Source: Ruminiclostridium sp.
GTDB lineage: Bacteria > Bacillota > Clostridia > Oscillospirales > Ruminococcaceae
DNA: 64,000 nt
NCBI GenBank assembly: GCA_017935365.1
Contig: JAGBHT010000007.1
Span: 31,192 to 95,191 of the forward strand
Direction of reading: 5' to 3'
The notes under the pieces were generated by a model, which was not told the origin of the DNA, did not search any database, and worked only from the letters and a program-made list of their open reading frames with translations. Made by a program: the position numbers and the translations under genes. Shown in pieces: positions 8,812 to 17,126 of this stretch (position 1 is its first letter; each line of letters starts with the position of its first letter).

Positions 8812-9883
8812 ACTTTTTATTTTTATCCTCTCCGTGCTTTAAATCGTGTTCGGTGAGGTTGCTTTTTATATCCATTACCGGATTTGAATTTATAGCGTCA
8901 CGGAGCTGAGTATTTACCACATGGGTATAGATCTGTGTTGTATTCAGGTTTTCGTGTCCGAGGACCTCTTTAAGCACACGGACATCAACGCCGTTCTGAT
9001 ACATAAGCGTAGCCGCCGTATGACGCAGTTTATGCACCGAAATTCCTTTACCGGCAAGTCCGCAGGCTTTAAGGCGGTCGTCGATTATCTGTTCGACACG
9101 GCGGTTTGTTATACGGTTGCCTCGCTTGCTGATAAACAGAGCTTTTTCCTTAGGATCGGCGACGGAATCTCTTTCAACTTTATACCTTGTGACCGCTTCA
9201 ACGCATTGTTCATTCAGATATACTATACGTTCCTTATTGCCTTTACCGAGAACTTTGACCGATATGTATTTTATATCCGGCTGTGACGGATCAATGTTCT
9301 CTACGAAATCGTTTACATTTATACCCACCAATTCGCTCAGACGCATTCCGCAGTTAAGAAACATTATGATCATAGCGTAGTCACGGAAATCCATCCAGCT
9401 TGAAAATTCCTTGAAGCCCTCGTGCAACAGCTGACTGCATTCCTGCAAAGTAAGGTGCTTAGGCAGTGCGTTTTTAGGTGACGGCAATTCAAGATTCAGC
9501 ATCGGGCTAGCCGTAAACCAAGCCTTGTTATTGGTAAGAAATTTGTAGAACTGCCGCAGAGATACAGCCTTGCGTGAACGAGCCTTTGCCTGATTGGAGC
9601 GTTCACTTACTGTGAAGCTTAAGAATTCCATAGCGTCGCTGAGAGTTACAGCCTTGATATATTTGTCGTCAAGGTCTGATATGGTTATCTCCGAGAAATC
9701 GGTATCCGCTGGAACAAGATCATTCTTGACCTTGAGAAAACGCATGAACATACGCAGGTCGGTGTAATAGTTCAGAGCCGTAAGCTGTGAACGGTTTTTG
9801 ATCGTAGTCAGATAATTCAGGTATTCGGTAAGGCAAGCCGGTGCGTCCGATGTAGCTTGTCTGAAATCTATGTTGTAAGCCAT
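8810..9883 (-). CDS. Tyrosine recombinase, XerC/XerD family
   Basis: 357 residues with an N-terminal SAM-like core-binding domain (about 15-120) and a catalytic domain containing the full set: Arg181 (CGMRLSEL), Lys217 (GKGNKER), His284-x-x-Arg287 (HKLRHTAA), His310 (LGHENLNTT) and the nucleophile Tyr319. At 357 residues it is longer than the ~300 of housekeeping XerC/D because of an ~18-residue N-terminal extension and a charged tail (KHGEDKNKK). It may be the chromosomal dimer-resolution enzyme or the recombinase of a small integrated unit. The inverted repeats on both sides are candidate binding sites. It has its own consensus promoter. Start ATG 9883 is preceded by AAAGG. Confidence 0.9.
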   Translation of the reverse strand: MAYNIDFRQATSDAPACLTEYLNYLTTIKNRSQLTALNYYTDLRMFMRFLKVKNDLVPADTDFSEITISDLDDKYIKAVTLSDAMEFLSFTVSERSNQAKARSRKAVSLRQFYKFLTNNKAWFTASPMLNLELPSPKNALPKHLTLQECSQLLHEGFKEFSSWMDFRDYAMIIMFLNCGMRLSELVGINVNDFVENIDPSQPDIKYISVKVLGKGNKERIVYLNEQCVEAVTRYKVERDSVADPKEKALFISKRGNRITNRRVEQIIDDRLKACGLAGKGISVHKLRHTAATLMYQNGVDVRVLKEVLGHENLNTTQIYTHVVNTQLRDAINSNPVMDIKSNLTEHDLKHGEDKNKK

Positions 9884-9915
9884 TTTTTATTGCCTTTCGG
9901 TTTTTCAGCACTTCT

Positions 9916-9945
9916 AATTTCGTAAAATTTTGATTTTACGAAATT
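9916..9945. repeat. AT-rich inverted repeat, copy 3 of 3, upstream of the recombinase
   Basis: Perfect 13-bp arms AATTTCGTAAAAT / ATTTTACGAAATT around a TTTG centre. It is followed at once by GCGTGTAAAATT, which looks like a further half site. It lies in the 5' UTR of the recombinase gene, between promoter and start codon. Confidence 0.7.
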
Positions 9946-9979
9946 GCGTGTAAAATTCTGTAATGCTACTCTGTTAACT

Positions 9980-10008
9980 ATTATACTATAAAATCACGCT
10001 CAGTTCAA
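9980..10008 (-). promoter_or_regulatory. Promoter of the tyrosine recombinase
   Basis: TTGAAC (10003-10008), 17 bp, TATAAT (9980-9985) on the minus strand. Repeat copy 3 lies about 35 bp downstream of the -10 box, so binding there could affect transcription. Confidence 0.75.
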
Positions 10009-10031
10009 GATTTGCTATAAAAAAGAAAAAT

Positions 10032-10052
10032 CCCGTCGCTGTAAGCGACGGG
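10032..10052 (-). terminator. fba terminator
   Basis: CCCGTCGCT / AGCGACGGG with a three-base loop, followed on the minus strand by ATTTTTCTTTT. Confidence 0.9.
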
Positions 10053-10075
10053 ACATATATTTCTTGTAACTACGA

Positions 10076-10939
10076 TCAAGCCTTGTTGATTGATCCGAAG
10101 AGTTCCATCTTTTCCTTAACTGTAGCCTTGATAGCTTCAAAGCCGGGAGCGAGGAGCTTTCTGGGATCGAAGCCCTTACCCTGAAGATCCTTGTCTTCTT
10201 CGATGTACTTTCTTGTAGCTTCCTGGAATGCGAGCTGGCACTCTGTGTTAACATTGATCTTAGAAACGCCGAGTGAAATAGCCTTCTTGATCATGTCAGC
10301 GGGGATACCTGTACCGCCGTGCAGTACGAGAGGCATATTGCCAACCTTTTCCTTAACTGCTGCCAGTGTTTCAAATGAAAGACCGGGCCAGTTTGCAGGA
10401 TACTTACCGTGGATGTTACCGATACCAGCTGCGAGCATTGTAACGCCGAGATCAGCGATAGCCTTGCACTCGTTAGGATCAGCACATTCGCCCATACCAA
10501 CAACGCCGTCTTCTTCACCGCCGATAGAGCCTACTTCAGCCTCAAGTGAGATGCCGAGGATATCGCATGTGTGAACGAGAGCTGTTGTCTTTTCGATGTT
10601 CTCAGCGATAGGATAGTGAGAACCGTCAAACATTATAGAAGAGAAACCTGCATTGATGCAAGCCTTAGCGCCTTCAAATGTACCGTGGTCAAGGTGAAGA
10701 GCTACAGGAACTGTGATGTTCAGTTCTTCGATCATACCCTTTACCATACCAACAACGGTCTTATAACCGCACATATACTTACCTGCGCCCTCAGATACAC
10801 CTAAGATAACAGGTGAGTTGCACTCCTGTGCAGTAAGAAGGATAGCCTTTGTCCATTCAAGGTTGTTTATGTTGAACTGGCCTACGGCGTACTTGCCTTC
10901 AAGTGCCTTGTTCAGCATTTCTTTTGCAGAAACTAACAT
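10076..10939 (-). CDS. fba: Fructose-bisphosphate aldolase, class II
   Basis: Splits fructose 1,6-bisphosphate into the two triose phosphates in glycolysis and runs in reverse in gluconeogenesis. It is 287 residues and closely follows Bacillus FbaA: GKYAVGQFNINNLEW at the N-terminus, HLDHG (catalytic Asp84, zinc ligand His85), the GGEEDGVVG loop and LVLHGGTGIP with the second zinc histidine, then INVNTE near the C-terminus. The open frame extends upstream to 11047, but ATG 10939 matches the family start and has AAAGGAG eight bases before it. It is monocistronic, with promoter and terminator both clear. Confidence 0.95.
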   Translation of the reverse strand: MLVSAKEMLNKALEGKYAVGQFNINNLEWTKAILLTAQECNSPVILGVSEGAGKYMCGYKTVVGMVKGMIEELNITVPVALHLDHGTFEGAKACINAGFSSIMFDGSHYPIAENIEKTTALVHTCDILGISLEAEVGSIGGEEDGVVGMGECADPNECKAIADLGVTMLAAGIGNIHGKYPANWPGLSFETLAAVKEKVGNMPLVLHGGTGIPADMIKKAISLGVSKINVNTECQLAFQEATRKYIEEDKDLQGKGFDPRKLLAPGFEAIKATVKEKMELFGSINKA

Positions 10940-10988
10940 TTGTTTTCTCCTTTGATTCTTATTCCGGCGGAAACCGCCTTTCAGATTT

Positions 10989-11017
10989 ATTATACTACAT
11001 CCGCCCTGCAAATGCAA
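10989..11017 (-). promoter_or_regulatory. fba promoter
   Basis: TTGCAT (11012-11017), 17 bp, TATAAT (10989-10994) on the minus strand. Confidence 0.75.
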
Positions 11018-11037
11018 GTACAAATTAACAAAAAATA

Positions 11038-11060
11038 AGAGCCGCATATCCTGCGGCTCT
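11038..11060 (-). terminator. Terminator of the AbrB-type gene
   Basis: AGAGCCGCA / TGCGGCTCT with a five-base loop, followed on the minus strand by TTATTTTTTG. Confidence 0.88.
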
Positions 11061-11067
11061 ATGTATT

Positions 11068-11319
11068 TTATTCAGCAAAATCCTTGATGAGTTCTGCAAG
11101 ACATTCTGAACAGATGTTCTTGCCCTTGAACTGCTGTATATCACTTGCGTTGTTACAGAATGAGCAAGCAGGCATATACTTCTTAAGAATAATCTGGTCA
11201 TCCTCAACATAGATTTCAAGAGAGTCCTTGATACCGATATCAAGAGTTCTTCTGAGTTCTATCGGAATAACAATTCTTCCGAGTTCATCAACTTTTCTTA
11301 CAATTCCTGTAGATTTCAT
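11068..11319 (-). CDS. AbrB/SpoVT-type transcriptional regulator with C-terminal Cys4 tail
   Basis: 83 residues. The first ~47 residues are the swapped-hairpin AbrB domain (MKSTGIVRKVDELGRIVIPIELRRTL..., the DNA-binding motif LGRIVIPIELRR). The tail carries CxxC twice (CSFCNN and ICSECL) and could bind one zinc ion or stabilise the dimer. AbrB-type proteins control transition-state and sporulation genes; the targets here are unknown, but the divergent neighbour is the sporulation pair spmA-spmB. Start ATG 11319 has AAGGAG upstream, and there is a consensus promoter. Confidence 0.9.
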   Translation of the reverse strand: MKSTGIVRKVDELGRIVIPIELRRTLDIGIKDSLEIYVEDDQIILKKYMPACSFCNNASDIQQFKGKNICSECLAELIKDFAE

Positions 11320-11685
11320 GTTCTTTCTCCTTGTGATTTTTACTTTTTCTTTCCTTTTTTAGCAAGAAGACCGTCACTTCCGCTTGCTTCGATTATATTT
11401 TACCAAATCTTTTTACAATTGTCAAATGTGGATTTTATATAGCTGTAATTCACTTCCATTCATAGCAGGAAAAGAAATTGAACAGTATTCAAATTGTATT
11501 TTTATGCAAATCGCAGTATTATCGCAAATTTGCAGTAAAGATAGCAGAATAAAGATAAAAATTTACAAATATGAAAAGTTATCAGCTTTAAAGCCCAACT
11601 GAAAATTCGGCAATATGCACATATACGCGTGTAGCGTTGCCTTGTATATAGTATAATTTGATATAAAAAATCCGGCGGAGTGACT
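11320..11685. other. 366-bp AT-rich gap between the AbrB-type gene and spmA
   Basis: Divergent intergenic region. The left part holds the AbrB-type gene promoter. The right end holds a TATAAT box (11652-11657) that could be the spmA -10, with no convincing -35, which would fit a sporulation sigma factor; this is inference. The middle is AT-rich, without an open frame or strong hairpin. Confidence 0.5.
11397..11425 (-). promoter_or_regulatory. Promoter of the AbrB-type gene
   Basis: TTGACA (11420-11425), 17 bp, TAAAAT (11397-11402) on the minus strand; a TATAAT overlaps just downstream. Confidence 0.78.
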
Positions 11686-12276
11686 ATGAGTTATGTAATT
11701 TTTGTTATAATATGTCTTTCTTTCATCTTTTCTTCTGTTACAGGGAAAATGTCGGAACTATCGATAGCGGCGCTTACATCTTGCAGGGACGCGGTGACGC
11801 TGTGCATTTCGCTTTGCGGTACTATCTGCCTGTGGAGCGGTGTTATGAAAGTTGCGGAGCGTTCGGGAGCAGTCAAGAAGCTGTCGTGTATATTTGCAAA
11901 ACCGCTTGGACTTCTCTTCCCCGGCATCGACAAAAAAGGTATTGCAATGCAGTATATAGTGATGAACTTTATTTCCAATCTTCTTGGGCTCGGAAATGCC
12001 TCTACCCCGCTCGGGATAAAAGCTATGCAGGAACTTAAAAGCGAACAGAAAGCGGAGAAAACCGCTACACGGGATATGATAATGCTTGTTGTAATGAACA
12101 CCGCAAGCGTACAATTCTTTCCGTCTACCATTGTTGCGCTCAGGGCTTCTTATGCAAGCGCAACGCCTGCCGATATTGTTCCCTGTGTATGGGTAGTATC
12201 TCTAATTGCACTCGGTGTTTCGGTAACAGCAGTTTTTGCCGCCGACGGAATATCATCACGGAGAAAGAAAAAATGA
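11686..12276 (+). CDS. spmA: Spore maturation protein A
   Basis: 196 residues with about five hydrophobic segments and the nucleoside-recognition (Gate) family pattern: LWSGVMKVAERSG, then NFISNLLGLGNASTPLGIKAM. In Bacillus, SpmA and SpmB act together in dehydration of the spore core. The start is ATG 11686, five bases after GGCGGAG; an upstream in-frame GTG at 11680 overlaps that site and is rejected. The gene overlaps spmB by four bases (ATGA), so the two are translationally coupled. Confidence 0.92.
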   Translation: MSYVIFVIICLSFIFSSVTGKMSELSIAALTSCRDAVTLCISLCGTICLWSGVMKVAERSGAVKKLSCIFAKPLGLLFPGIDKKGIAMQYIVMNFISNLLGLGNASTPLGIKAMQELKSEQKAEKTATRDMIMLVVMNTASVQFFPSTIVALRASYASATPADIVPCVWVVSLIALGVSVTAVFAADGISSRRKKK

Positions 12277-12791
12277 CTGAGATCACAGATTACATAGCGC
12301 CTGCTATGATACTTGCGGTATTTGCATACGGCATCGCCGCAAGGACTGACATATTTGACGCATTTATCGAGGGTGCGACCGAGGGACTCAAAACCACGTT
12401 TGACATTCTCCCTGCTCTTGTCTGCCTTATGACCTGCATAGGAATGTTCAAGGCGTCCGGCTGTATGGAAATGCTGACGCAGTTTATAAGTCCCGTTACA
12501 TCCTTTTTCGGCTTTCCCGATGAATGTACGCCGCTTATATTCATACGACCTCTTTCGGGAAGCGGCGCGTTATCGGTTTATGATGACATAATCTCACAAT
12601 ACGGTGCTGACAGTTTTGCGGGGCGTGTCGCCTCAACAATGATGGGTTCTACCGAAACGACATTCTACACAGTTGCGGTATATTTCGGATCGGCTAAGAT
12701 AAAGAAAAGCCGTTATGCCATTCCTGCGGCGCTGACAGGCGATATGATAGGCTGGATCGCATCGGCTGTGACGGTAAGGCTCTTGTTCTGA
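12273..12791 (+). CDS. spmB: Spore maturation protein B
   Basis: 172 residues with five to six hydrophobic segments and family patterns PALVCLMTCIGMFKASG, FIRPLSGSGALSVYDDI and STMMGSTETTFYTVAVYFGS. Partner of SpmA in spore core dehydration. Start ATG 12273 overlaps the spmA stop (ATGA); the open frame extends further upstream inside spmA but lacks a site there. A hairpin follows its stop. Confidence 0.92.
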   Translation: MTEITDYIAPAMILAVFAYGIAARTDIFDAFIEGATEGLKTTFDILPALVCLMTCIGMFKASGCMEMLTQFISPVTSFFGFPDECTPLIFIRPLSGSGALSVYDDIISQYGADSFAGRVASTMMGSTETTFYTVAVYFGSAKIKKSRYAIPAALTGDMIGWIASAVTVRLLF

Positions 12792-12803
12792 TATTAAAAA
12801 AAC

Positions 12804-12826
12804 ACGGTGATCAAATGCTACCGTGC
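12804..12826. terminator. Terminator between spmB and ybaK
   Basis: CACGGT / ACCGTG stem. The T run is best on the minus strand (TTTTTTTA after ybaK), with a weaker CTTTCTTT on the plus strand. Confidence 0.65.
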
Positions 12827-12841
12827 TTTCTTTATATCGTA

Positions 12842-13327
12842 TCAGTCTTTTACAATGTCGCACACATCAGCTCTCGTAACCTTTATCAGGTCATCGGGAG
12901 CTATTATTATCTGTGTGCCGAGCTTACCGCCACTGACTATAACTTTGTCAAAATCCTTGATAGTGCTGTTGTAAACTGTCTTGTACTGCTTTTTCATACC
13001 TATCGGTGTGCAACCGCCGCGGATATAGCCTGTAACTGCATTTATATCCTTGACGTGCACCATTTCTATCGACTTTTCACCGACCGCCTTTGCCGCTTTC
13101 TTCATATCAAGCTCAAGCGCTATGGGGATAGCGAATACATAGTAATTTTTTGTCTTGCCCTCGGTCACAAGCGTCTTGAAAGTGCTTTCGTAAGGCTGTC
13201 CGAGCATATCAGCAATGTGTACGCCGTCTATAAATTCATCACACTCGTAAGTGTTTACTTCATAGCTTATCTTGTTCTTATCCAGTATGCGCATTGCATT
13301 GGTTTTGTTCTCTTTTTCCTTTGCCAT
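12842..13327 (-). CDS. ybaK: Cys-tRNA(Pro) deacylase, YbaK/EbsC family
   Basis: 161 residues. Editing enzyme that hydrolyses Cys misattached to tRNA(Pro). Family features: NAMRILDKNKISYEV at the N-terminus, KTLVTEGKTKNYYVFAIP, the catalytic-region lysine in ELDMKKAAKAVGEK, GYIRGGCTPIGMKK and VSGGKLGTQIIIAPDDL. The start ATG 13327 has AAAGGAGAAT upstream. It follows the hydF end closely but has its own consensus promoter overlapping that boundary. Confidence 0.92.
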   Translation of the reverse strand: MAKEKENKTNAMRILDKNKISYEVNTYECDEFIDGVHIADMLGQPYESTFKTLVTEGKTKNYYVFAIPIALELDMKKAAKAVGEKSIEMVHVKDINAVTGYIRGGCTPIGMKKQYKTVYNSTIKDFDKVIVSGGKLGTQIIIAPDDLIKVTRADVCDIVKD

Positions 13328-13379
13328 TGTAATTCTCCTTTATATCTATACCAAAGCGTAAAGCCTGCCGGCAGAGAGA

Positions 13380-13408
13380 ATTTTAACGCATTTCACATAA
13401 AAAGTCAA
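13380..13408 (-). promoter_or_regulatory. ybaK promoter
   Basis: TTGACT (13403-13408), 17 bp, TAAAAT (13380-13385) on the minus strand, lying just after the hydF stop. A 10-bp palindrome CTGCCGGCAG (13365-13374) falls near the expected transcription start and may be an operator. Confidence 0.7.
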
Positions 13409-13412
13409 GCGT

Positions 13413-14615
13413 TCAGTCAAGTAATGCACTTATAGCCGGGAAAGGCTGTACACTGCGTTTCAAAATGCCGTGTATGTATGCAATGCAGATACCGTAATTT
13501 GTGATGGGAACGCCTGCGTCCTTTGCACAGGCTATGCGATACTTCATCTCACGCTCCGAAAGCGTGCATCCGCCGCAGTGGACTATCAGCTTATAACGGC
13601 TCAGATCTTCGGGGAATGTGCCGCCCGATGTAAATTCATAATGTAACTGCTTGCCGGTATATTTGTTTATCCAGGCAGGGAGCTTCATCGTGCCGATGTC
13701 GCCGCACTGCCTGTGGTGAGTGCATCCCTCCGAGATAAGTATCCTGTCGCCGTCACTTAGCTTGTCAAGCGCTGTAACGCCGTGTACGTTCGTTTCAAGG
13801 TCGCCTTTATAACGTGCCATAAGTATCGAGAATGATGTAAGCATCACATCGTCCGGGACTTCCTGCGAAACTCGTGAAAATACCTGGCTGTCAGTGATAA
13901 CGATCTTCGGCTTTTCCGATAATTTTGAAAGGGTGGCAGTAAGCTCTGTTTCACGACAAACAGCGGATATTGCTCCTGCCTTAAGCACATCTCTTATCGT
14001 CTGCTGCTGAGGGAGAATAAGTCTGCCTTTCGGGGCAGCTTTGTCAATAGGAACAACAAGCACCGCTATATCGCCGGGATCAAGCAGATCTCCGCAGATC
14101 TGCATCTTTTCGTCTTTTACGTCCAGTCTTGAGCCGATAAGCTCTTTCAGCTCGTAAATGTTGGTACCGTTCAGTGCGTCGGTGTAAATTACTTCCCCGG
14201 TTTTCGGTGGAACTGTGTCAAGCAGATCGCACTTGTTCATCACGATAATGTACGGTATGTTCTGCTTTTTCAGCTTTTCAAGAATGGCTGTATCAAATTC
14301 GGATACACCTTTGGTGCTGTCAACGACAAGTAATGCTATATCCGTCTTGAAAAGTACCTGATAGCTTTTCTGTACACGCAGACTGCCGAGGTCGCCCTCA
14401 TCGTCAAGTCCTGGTGTGTCGGTTATCATAACGGGACCGAGCGGTAAAAGCTCCATAGCTTTTGAAACCGGATCGGTAGTTGTGCCTGCCGTATCGGAAA
14501 CCACGGCAAGTTCCTGCCCTGTTATCGCATTGATAAGGCTTGACTTGCCTGCGTTTCGTCTGCCGAAAAGTCCGATGTGTATGCGTTCGCCGCTTGGAGT
14601 TGAATTTAAGCTCAC
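13413..14615 (-). CDS. hydF: [FeFe]-hydrogenase maturation GTPase HydF
   Basis: 400 residues. Scaffold protein on which the 2Fe subcluster of the H-cluster is assembled before transfer to the hydrogenase. GTPase domain: P-loop GRRNAGKSS (18-26), DTPG, NKCD. The C-terminal cluster-binding domain shows the CxH...HCxxC ligands (GCTHHRQCGDIG and VHCGGCTLS). The start is GTG 14615 with AAAGGAG six bases upstream. It is last in the TM1266-hydE-hydG-hydF operon, 25 bases after hydG. No hydrogenase structural gene (hydA) is in the window. Confidence 0.95.
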   Translation of the reverse strand: MSLNSTPSGERIHIGLFGRRNAGKSSLINAITGQELAVVSDTAGTTTDPVSKAMELLPLGPVMITDTPGLDDEGDLGSLRVQKSYQVLFKTDIALLVVDSTKGVSEFDTAILEKLKKQNIPYIIVMNKCDLLDTVPPKTGEVIYTDALNGTNIYELKELIGSRLDVKDEKMQICGDLLDPGDIAVLVVPIDKAAPKGRLILPQQQTIRDVLKAGAISAVCRETELTATLSKLSEKPKIVITDSQVFSRVSQEVPDDVMLTSFSILMARYKGDLETNVHGVTALDKLSDGDRILISEGCTHHRQCGDIGTMKLPAWINKYTGKQLHYEFTSGGTFPEDLSRYKLIVHCGGCTLSEREMKYRIACAKDAGVPITNYGICIAYIHGILKRSVQPFPAISALLD

Positions 14616-14640
14616 AGATTGCTCCTTTCGCTGTAGGGCT

Positions 14641-16065
14641 TTAGAATCTGAAATCTCTCTGACCGTGCATAATATTATCTATATACTCGGTCGACTTGGC
14701 TCTTACCTTTTCATTTGGGATAGTCTTAAGCTCTCTTGCGATAAGCTCCTCACCGATTTTTCTTGTATCATCGGATGCGTAGTCTACAAGGTATTCCTTG
14801 AGCGTCATAAGAGCGTTGGGGTGACAGCAGTTCTGTATCTGTCCTGCCTTGCACAGGCTCATGAAACGGTCGCCTGTTCTTCCCTCACGGTAGCAGGCTG
14901 TACAGAATGACGGAATGTAGCCTAAGCGCATAAGCCAGTTTACGACCTCATCAAGACTTCTGTTATCCGATACGTCAAACTGTGCCGAATTTTCTTCTTC
15001 GGGTTCGGGCTCTGCATAACCGCCGACGCTTGTTCTTGATCCGCCGCTTATCTGTGAAATGCCGAGGTGGAGAACTCTTTCTCTTGACTTCTGGCTTTCT
15101 CTTGTAGAAACTATCATTCCTGTGTAAGGAACGGCAATTCTGAGACATGCTACGATCTTTGCAAATGTATCGTCAGTGATACCGTTGTCAAATTCATCGG
15201 GGTCAATGTCGTCCGCTCTTCTTACTCTCGGAACCGAGATAGTGTGAGGACCTACGCCGTGAACGGCTTCAAGGTGTTCGGCGTGCATTAAAAGTCCCGC
15301 AAACTCATATCTGTAAAGCTCAAGTCCGAACAATGCACCGATACCGACGTCGTCTATTCCGCCCTCCATTGCTCTGTCCATAGCCTCTGTATGATATGCG
15401 TAATTGTGCTTCGGTCCTGTGGGGTGAAGGCGCTCATAGCTTTCCTTGTGGTAGGTTTCCTGGAACAGGATATATGTGCCTATTCCCGCTTCTTTGAGCT
15501 TTCTGTAGTTTTCTACGGTTGTAGCGGCAATGTTTACGTTTACTCTGCGGATAGCGCCGTTCTTGTGCTTTATCGAATAGATAGTGTTGATACATTCGAG
15601 TATGTATTCAAGAGGATTATTGACAGGATCTTCGCCGGCTTCAATGGCAAGTCTTTTGTGTCCCATATCCTGTAACGCGATAACTTCCTGTCTTATCTCG
15701 TCCTGCGTCAGTTTTTTACGGCAGATATGCTTGTTCTTAGCGTGATATGGGCAGTAAAGACATCCGTTTACGCAGTAGTTTGACAGGTACAGCGGAGCGA
15801 ACATTACAATTCTGTTGCCGTAAAAGTCCTTTTTGATCTGCTCTGCGAGCTTGTAGATCTCTTCGTTCTTTTCGGGAATATCGCAGTCGAGCAGGACCTC
15901 GGCTTCTCTATGGGAAAGACCTTTTCTGAGCTTTGCCTTTTCGAGAATGCTGTCGATAAGCTCGGCGTTGTGCTTGTTTTCTTCGGCGTATTTCAGCGTT
16001 TCTTCGATTTCCTCGTGATTGATGAATTCCTCAGCCTTGAGTGATTTGGGGTCGTAATTATACAT
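14641..16065 (-). CDS. hydG: [FeFe]-hydrogenase maturase HydG (tyrosine lyase, radical SAM)
   Basis: 474 residues. Cleaves tyrosine to supply the CO and CN ligands of the H-cluster. The radical SAM cluster is CX3CX2C at Cys98, 102 and 105 (NYCVNGCLYCPYH). The C-terminal auxiliary cluster region is intact (CTACYREGRTGDRF ... CKAGQIQNCCHPNAL). It shares ancestry with ThiH. Start ATG 16065 has AAAGGAAAT upstream that overlaps the hydE stop, so it is probably coupled to hydE. Confidence 0.96.
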   Translation of the reverse strand: MYNYDPKSLKAEEFINHEEIEETLKYAEENKHNAELIDSILEKAKLRKGLSHREAEVLLDCDIPEKNEEIYKLAEQIKKDFYGNRIVMFAPLYLSNYCVNGCLYCPYHAKNKHICRKKLTQDEIRQEVIALQDMGHKRLAIEAGEDPVNNPLEYILECINTIYSIKHKNGAIRRVNVNIAATTVENYRKLKEAGIGTYILFQETYHKESYERLHPTGPKHNYAYHTEAMDRAMEGGIDDVGIGALFGLELYRYEFAGLLMHAEHLEAVHGVGPHTISVPRVRRADDIDPDEFDNGITDDTFAKIVACLRIAVPYTGMIVSTRESQKSRERVLHLGISQISGGSRTSVGGYAEPEPEEENSAQFDVSDNRSLDEVVNWLMRLGYIPSFCTACYREGRTGDRFMSLCKAGQIQNCCHPNALMTLKEYLVDYASDDTRKIGEELIARELKTIPNEKVRAKSTEYIDNIMHGQRDFRF

Positions 16066-16067
16066 AT

Positions 16068-17126
16068 TTATTTCCTTTCGTTATAAGCGGCGTGGTCGCC
16101 CCTTGATTCAACTATTTCATAGCCTGCGCTTTCAACTCGTCTTTGCAGGCACATTCTGCACTGTGCGGATTCGTCGCCCGTGCAGATCTTATTATCATAC
16201 AGAAGATACTTCTTTCTTACGTCTGTCGGCGACAGATTCGGCATTACAACGTTTGCTCCTGCTTTCAGCGCAAGCTCTCTGCCTGTCGGGTGTATCGTGC
16301 CGAGAGCCGTTGTTGCGGGTAGAAGCACATCCGGCAGTGCGAGCCGTATAAGCGCCAGCATGAACAGCGTAAGATCTGCCGTGCCCTGTGGCATATCGGC
16401 AAACGGTGTTGCGTGGTGCGGTACAAACGGACCGATGCCGACCATTTCGGGCTTCAGCTCTTCAATGAACAGCATATCTTCAGCTAAATTCTCTGCCGTC
16501 TGATAGGGCGAGCCTACCATAAAGCCTGCTCCCGTCTGAAAACCAATCTTTTTAAGCGTTCTCAGACAATCCTGTCTGTGCTTTGCAGAAAGTTCGGGCG
16601 GGTGGAGCTTTGAATAATGCTCATAATCTGCGGTTTCGTGGCGGAGAAGATATCTGTCTGCACCGCTTTCAAAATATCTGCGGTAGCTTTCCTCGCTCTT
16701 TTCACCGATCGATAATGTTACGGCACAGTCGGGAAAATCATGCTTTATAGAACAGACGATATCGCATATCATATCGTCCGTGTAATACGGATCTTCACCG
16801 CCTTGCAGTACGAATGTCCTGAAACCTAGCTCATAGCCGGTCTTACAGCAGTCAAGTATCTGTTCTTTGCTCAGTCTGTAGCGCTCAGCCTGCTTGTTGC
16901 TCCGGCGTATACCGCAATAATAGCAGTCGTTTTTGCAGTAGCTTGAAAACTCTATCAGACCTCTGATATAGACTTCCTTACCGTAATATTTTTCGCGGAC
17001 GCTGCGTGACAGCTCAAAGAGATAATCACGCACGCTGTCCCTGTTTTCGATAAGCGTCACATACTCGTCCTTATCAAGATGATGAGTATTGTACAGCTTA
17101 TCTGCAAGTGCTTTTAACTCGTTCAA
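16068..17126 (-). CDS. hydE: [FeFe]-hydrogenase maturase HydE (radical SAM)
   Basis: 352 residues. Radical SAM enzyme that works with HydG on the organometallic precursor of the H-cluster. The SAM cluster motif is Cys64, 68 and 71 (SYCKNDCYYCGIRR). The C-terminal cysteines (KICTGDESAQCRMC) correspond to the optional second cluster. It starts with TTG at 17126, supported by GGAGG seven bases upstream; the codon overlaps the stop of the preceding gene by four bases (TTGA). Confidence 0.95.
   Translation of the reverse strand: MNELKALADKLYNTHHLDKDEYVTLIENRDSVRDYLFELSRSVREKYYGKEVYIRGLIEFSSYCKNDCYYCGIRRSNKQAERYRLSKEQILDCCKTGYELGFRTFVLQGGEDPYYTDDMICDIVCSIKHDFPDCAVTLSIGEKSEESYRRYFESGADRYLLRHETADYEHYSKLHPPELSAKHRQDCLRTLKKIGFQTGAGFMVGSPYQTAENLAEDMLFIEELKPEMVGIGPFVPHHATPFADMPQGTADLTLFMLALIRLALPDVLLPATTALGTIHPTGRELALKAGANVVMPNLSPTDVRKKYLLYDNKICTGDESAQCRMCLQRRVESAGYEIVESRGDHAAYNERK

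Noticed and set aside
7825..9950. Recombinase region as a prophage or integrative element
   Set aside because: No phage, relaxase, transposase or tRNA target is present; flanking genes are ordinary chromosomal ones. Only the three repeats are unusual.
13365..13374. CTGCCGGCAG palindrome as the hydF terminator
   Set aside because: It has no loop or T run suited to termination after hydF and falls at the start point of the ybaK promoter, so an operator or chance is more likely.
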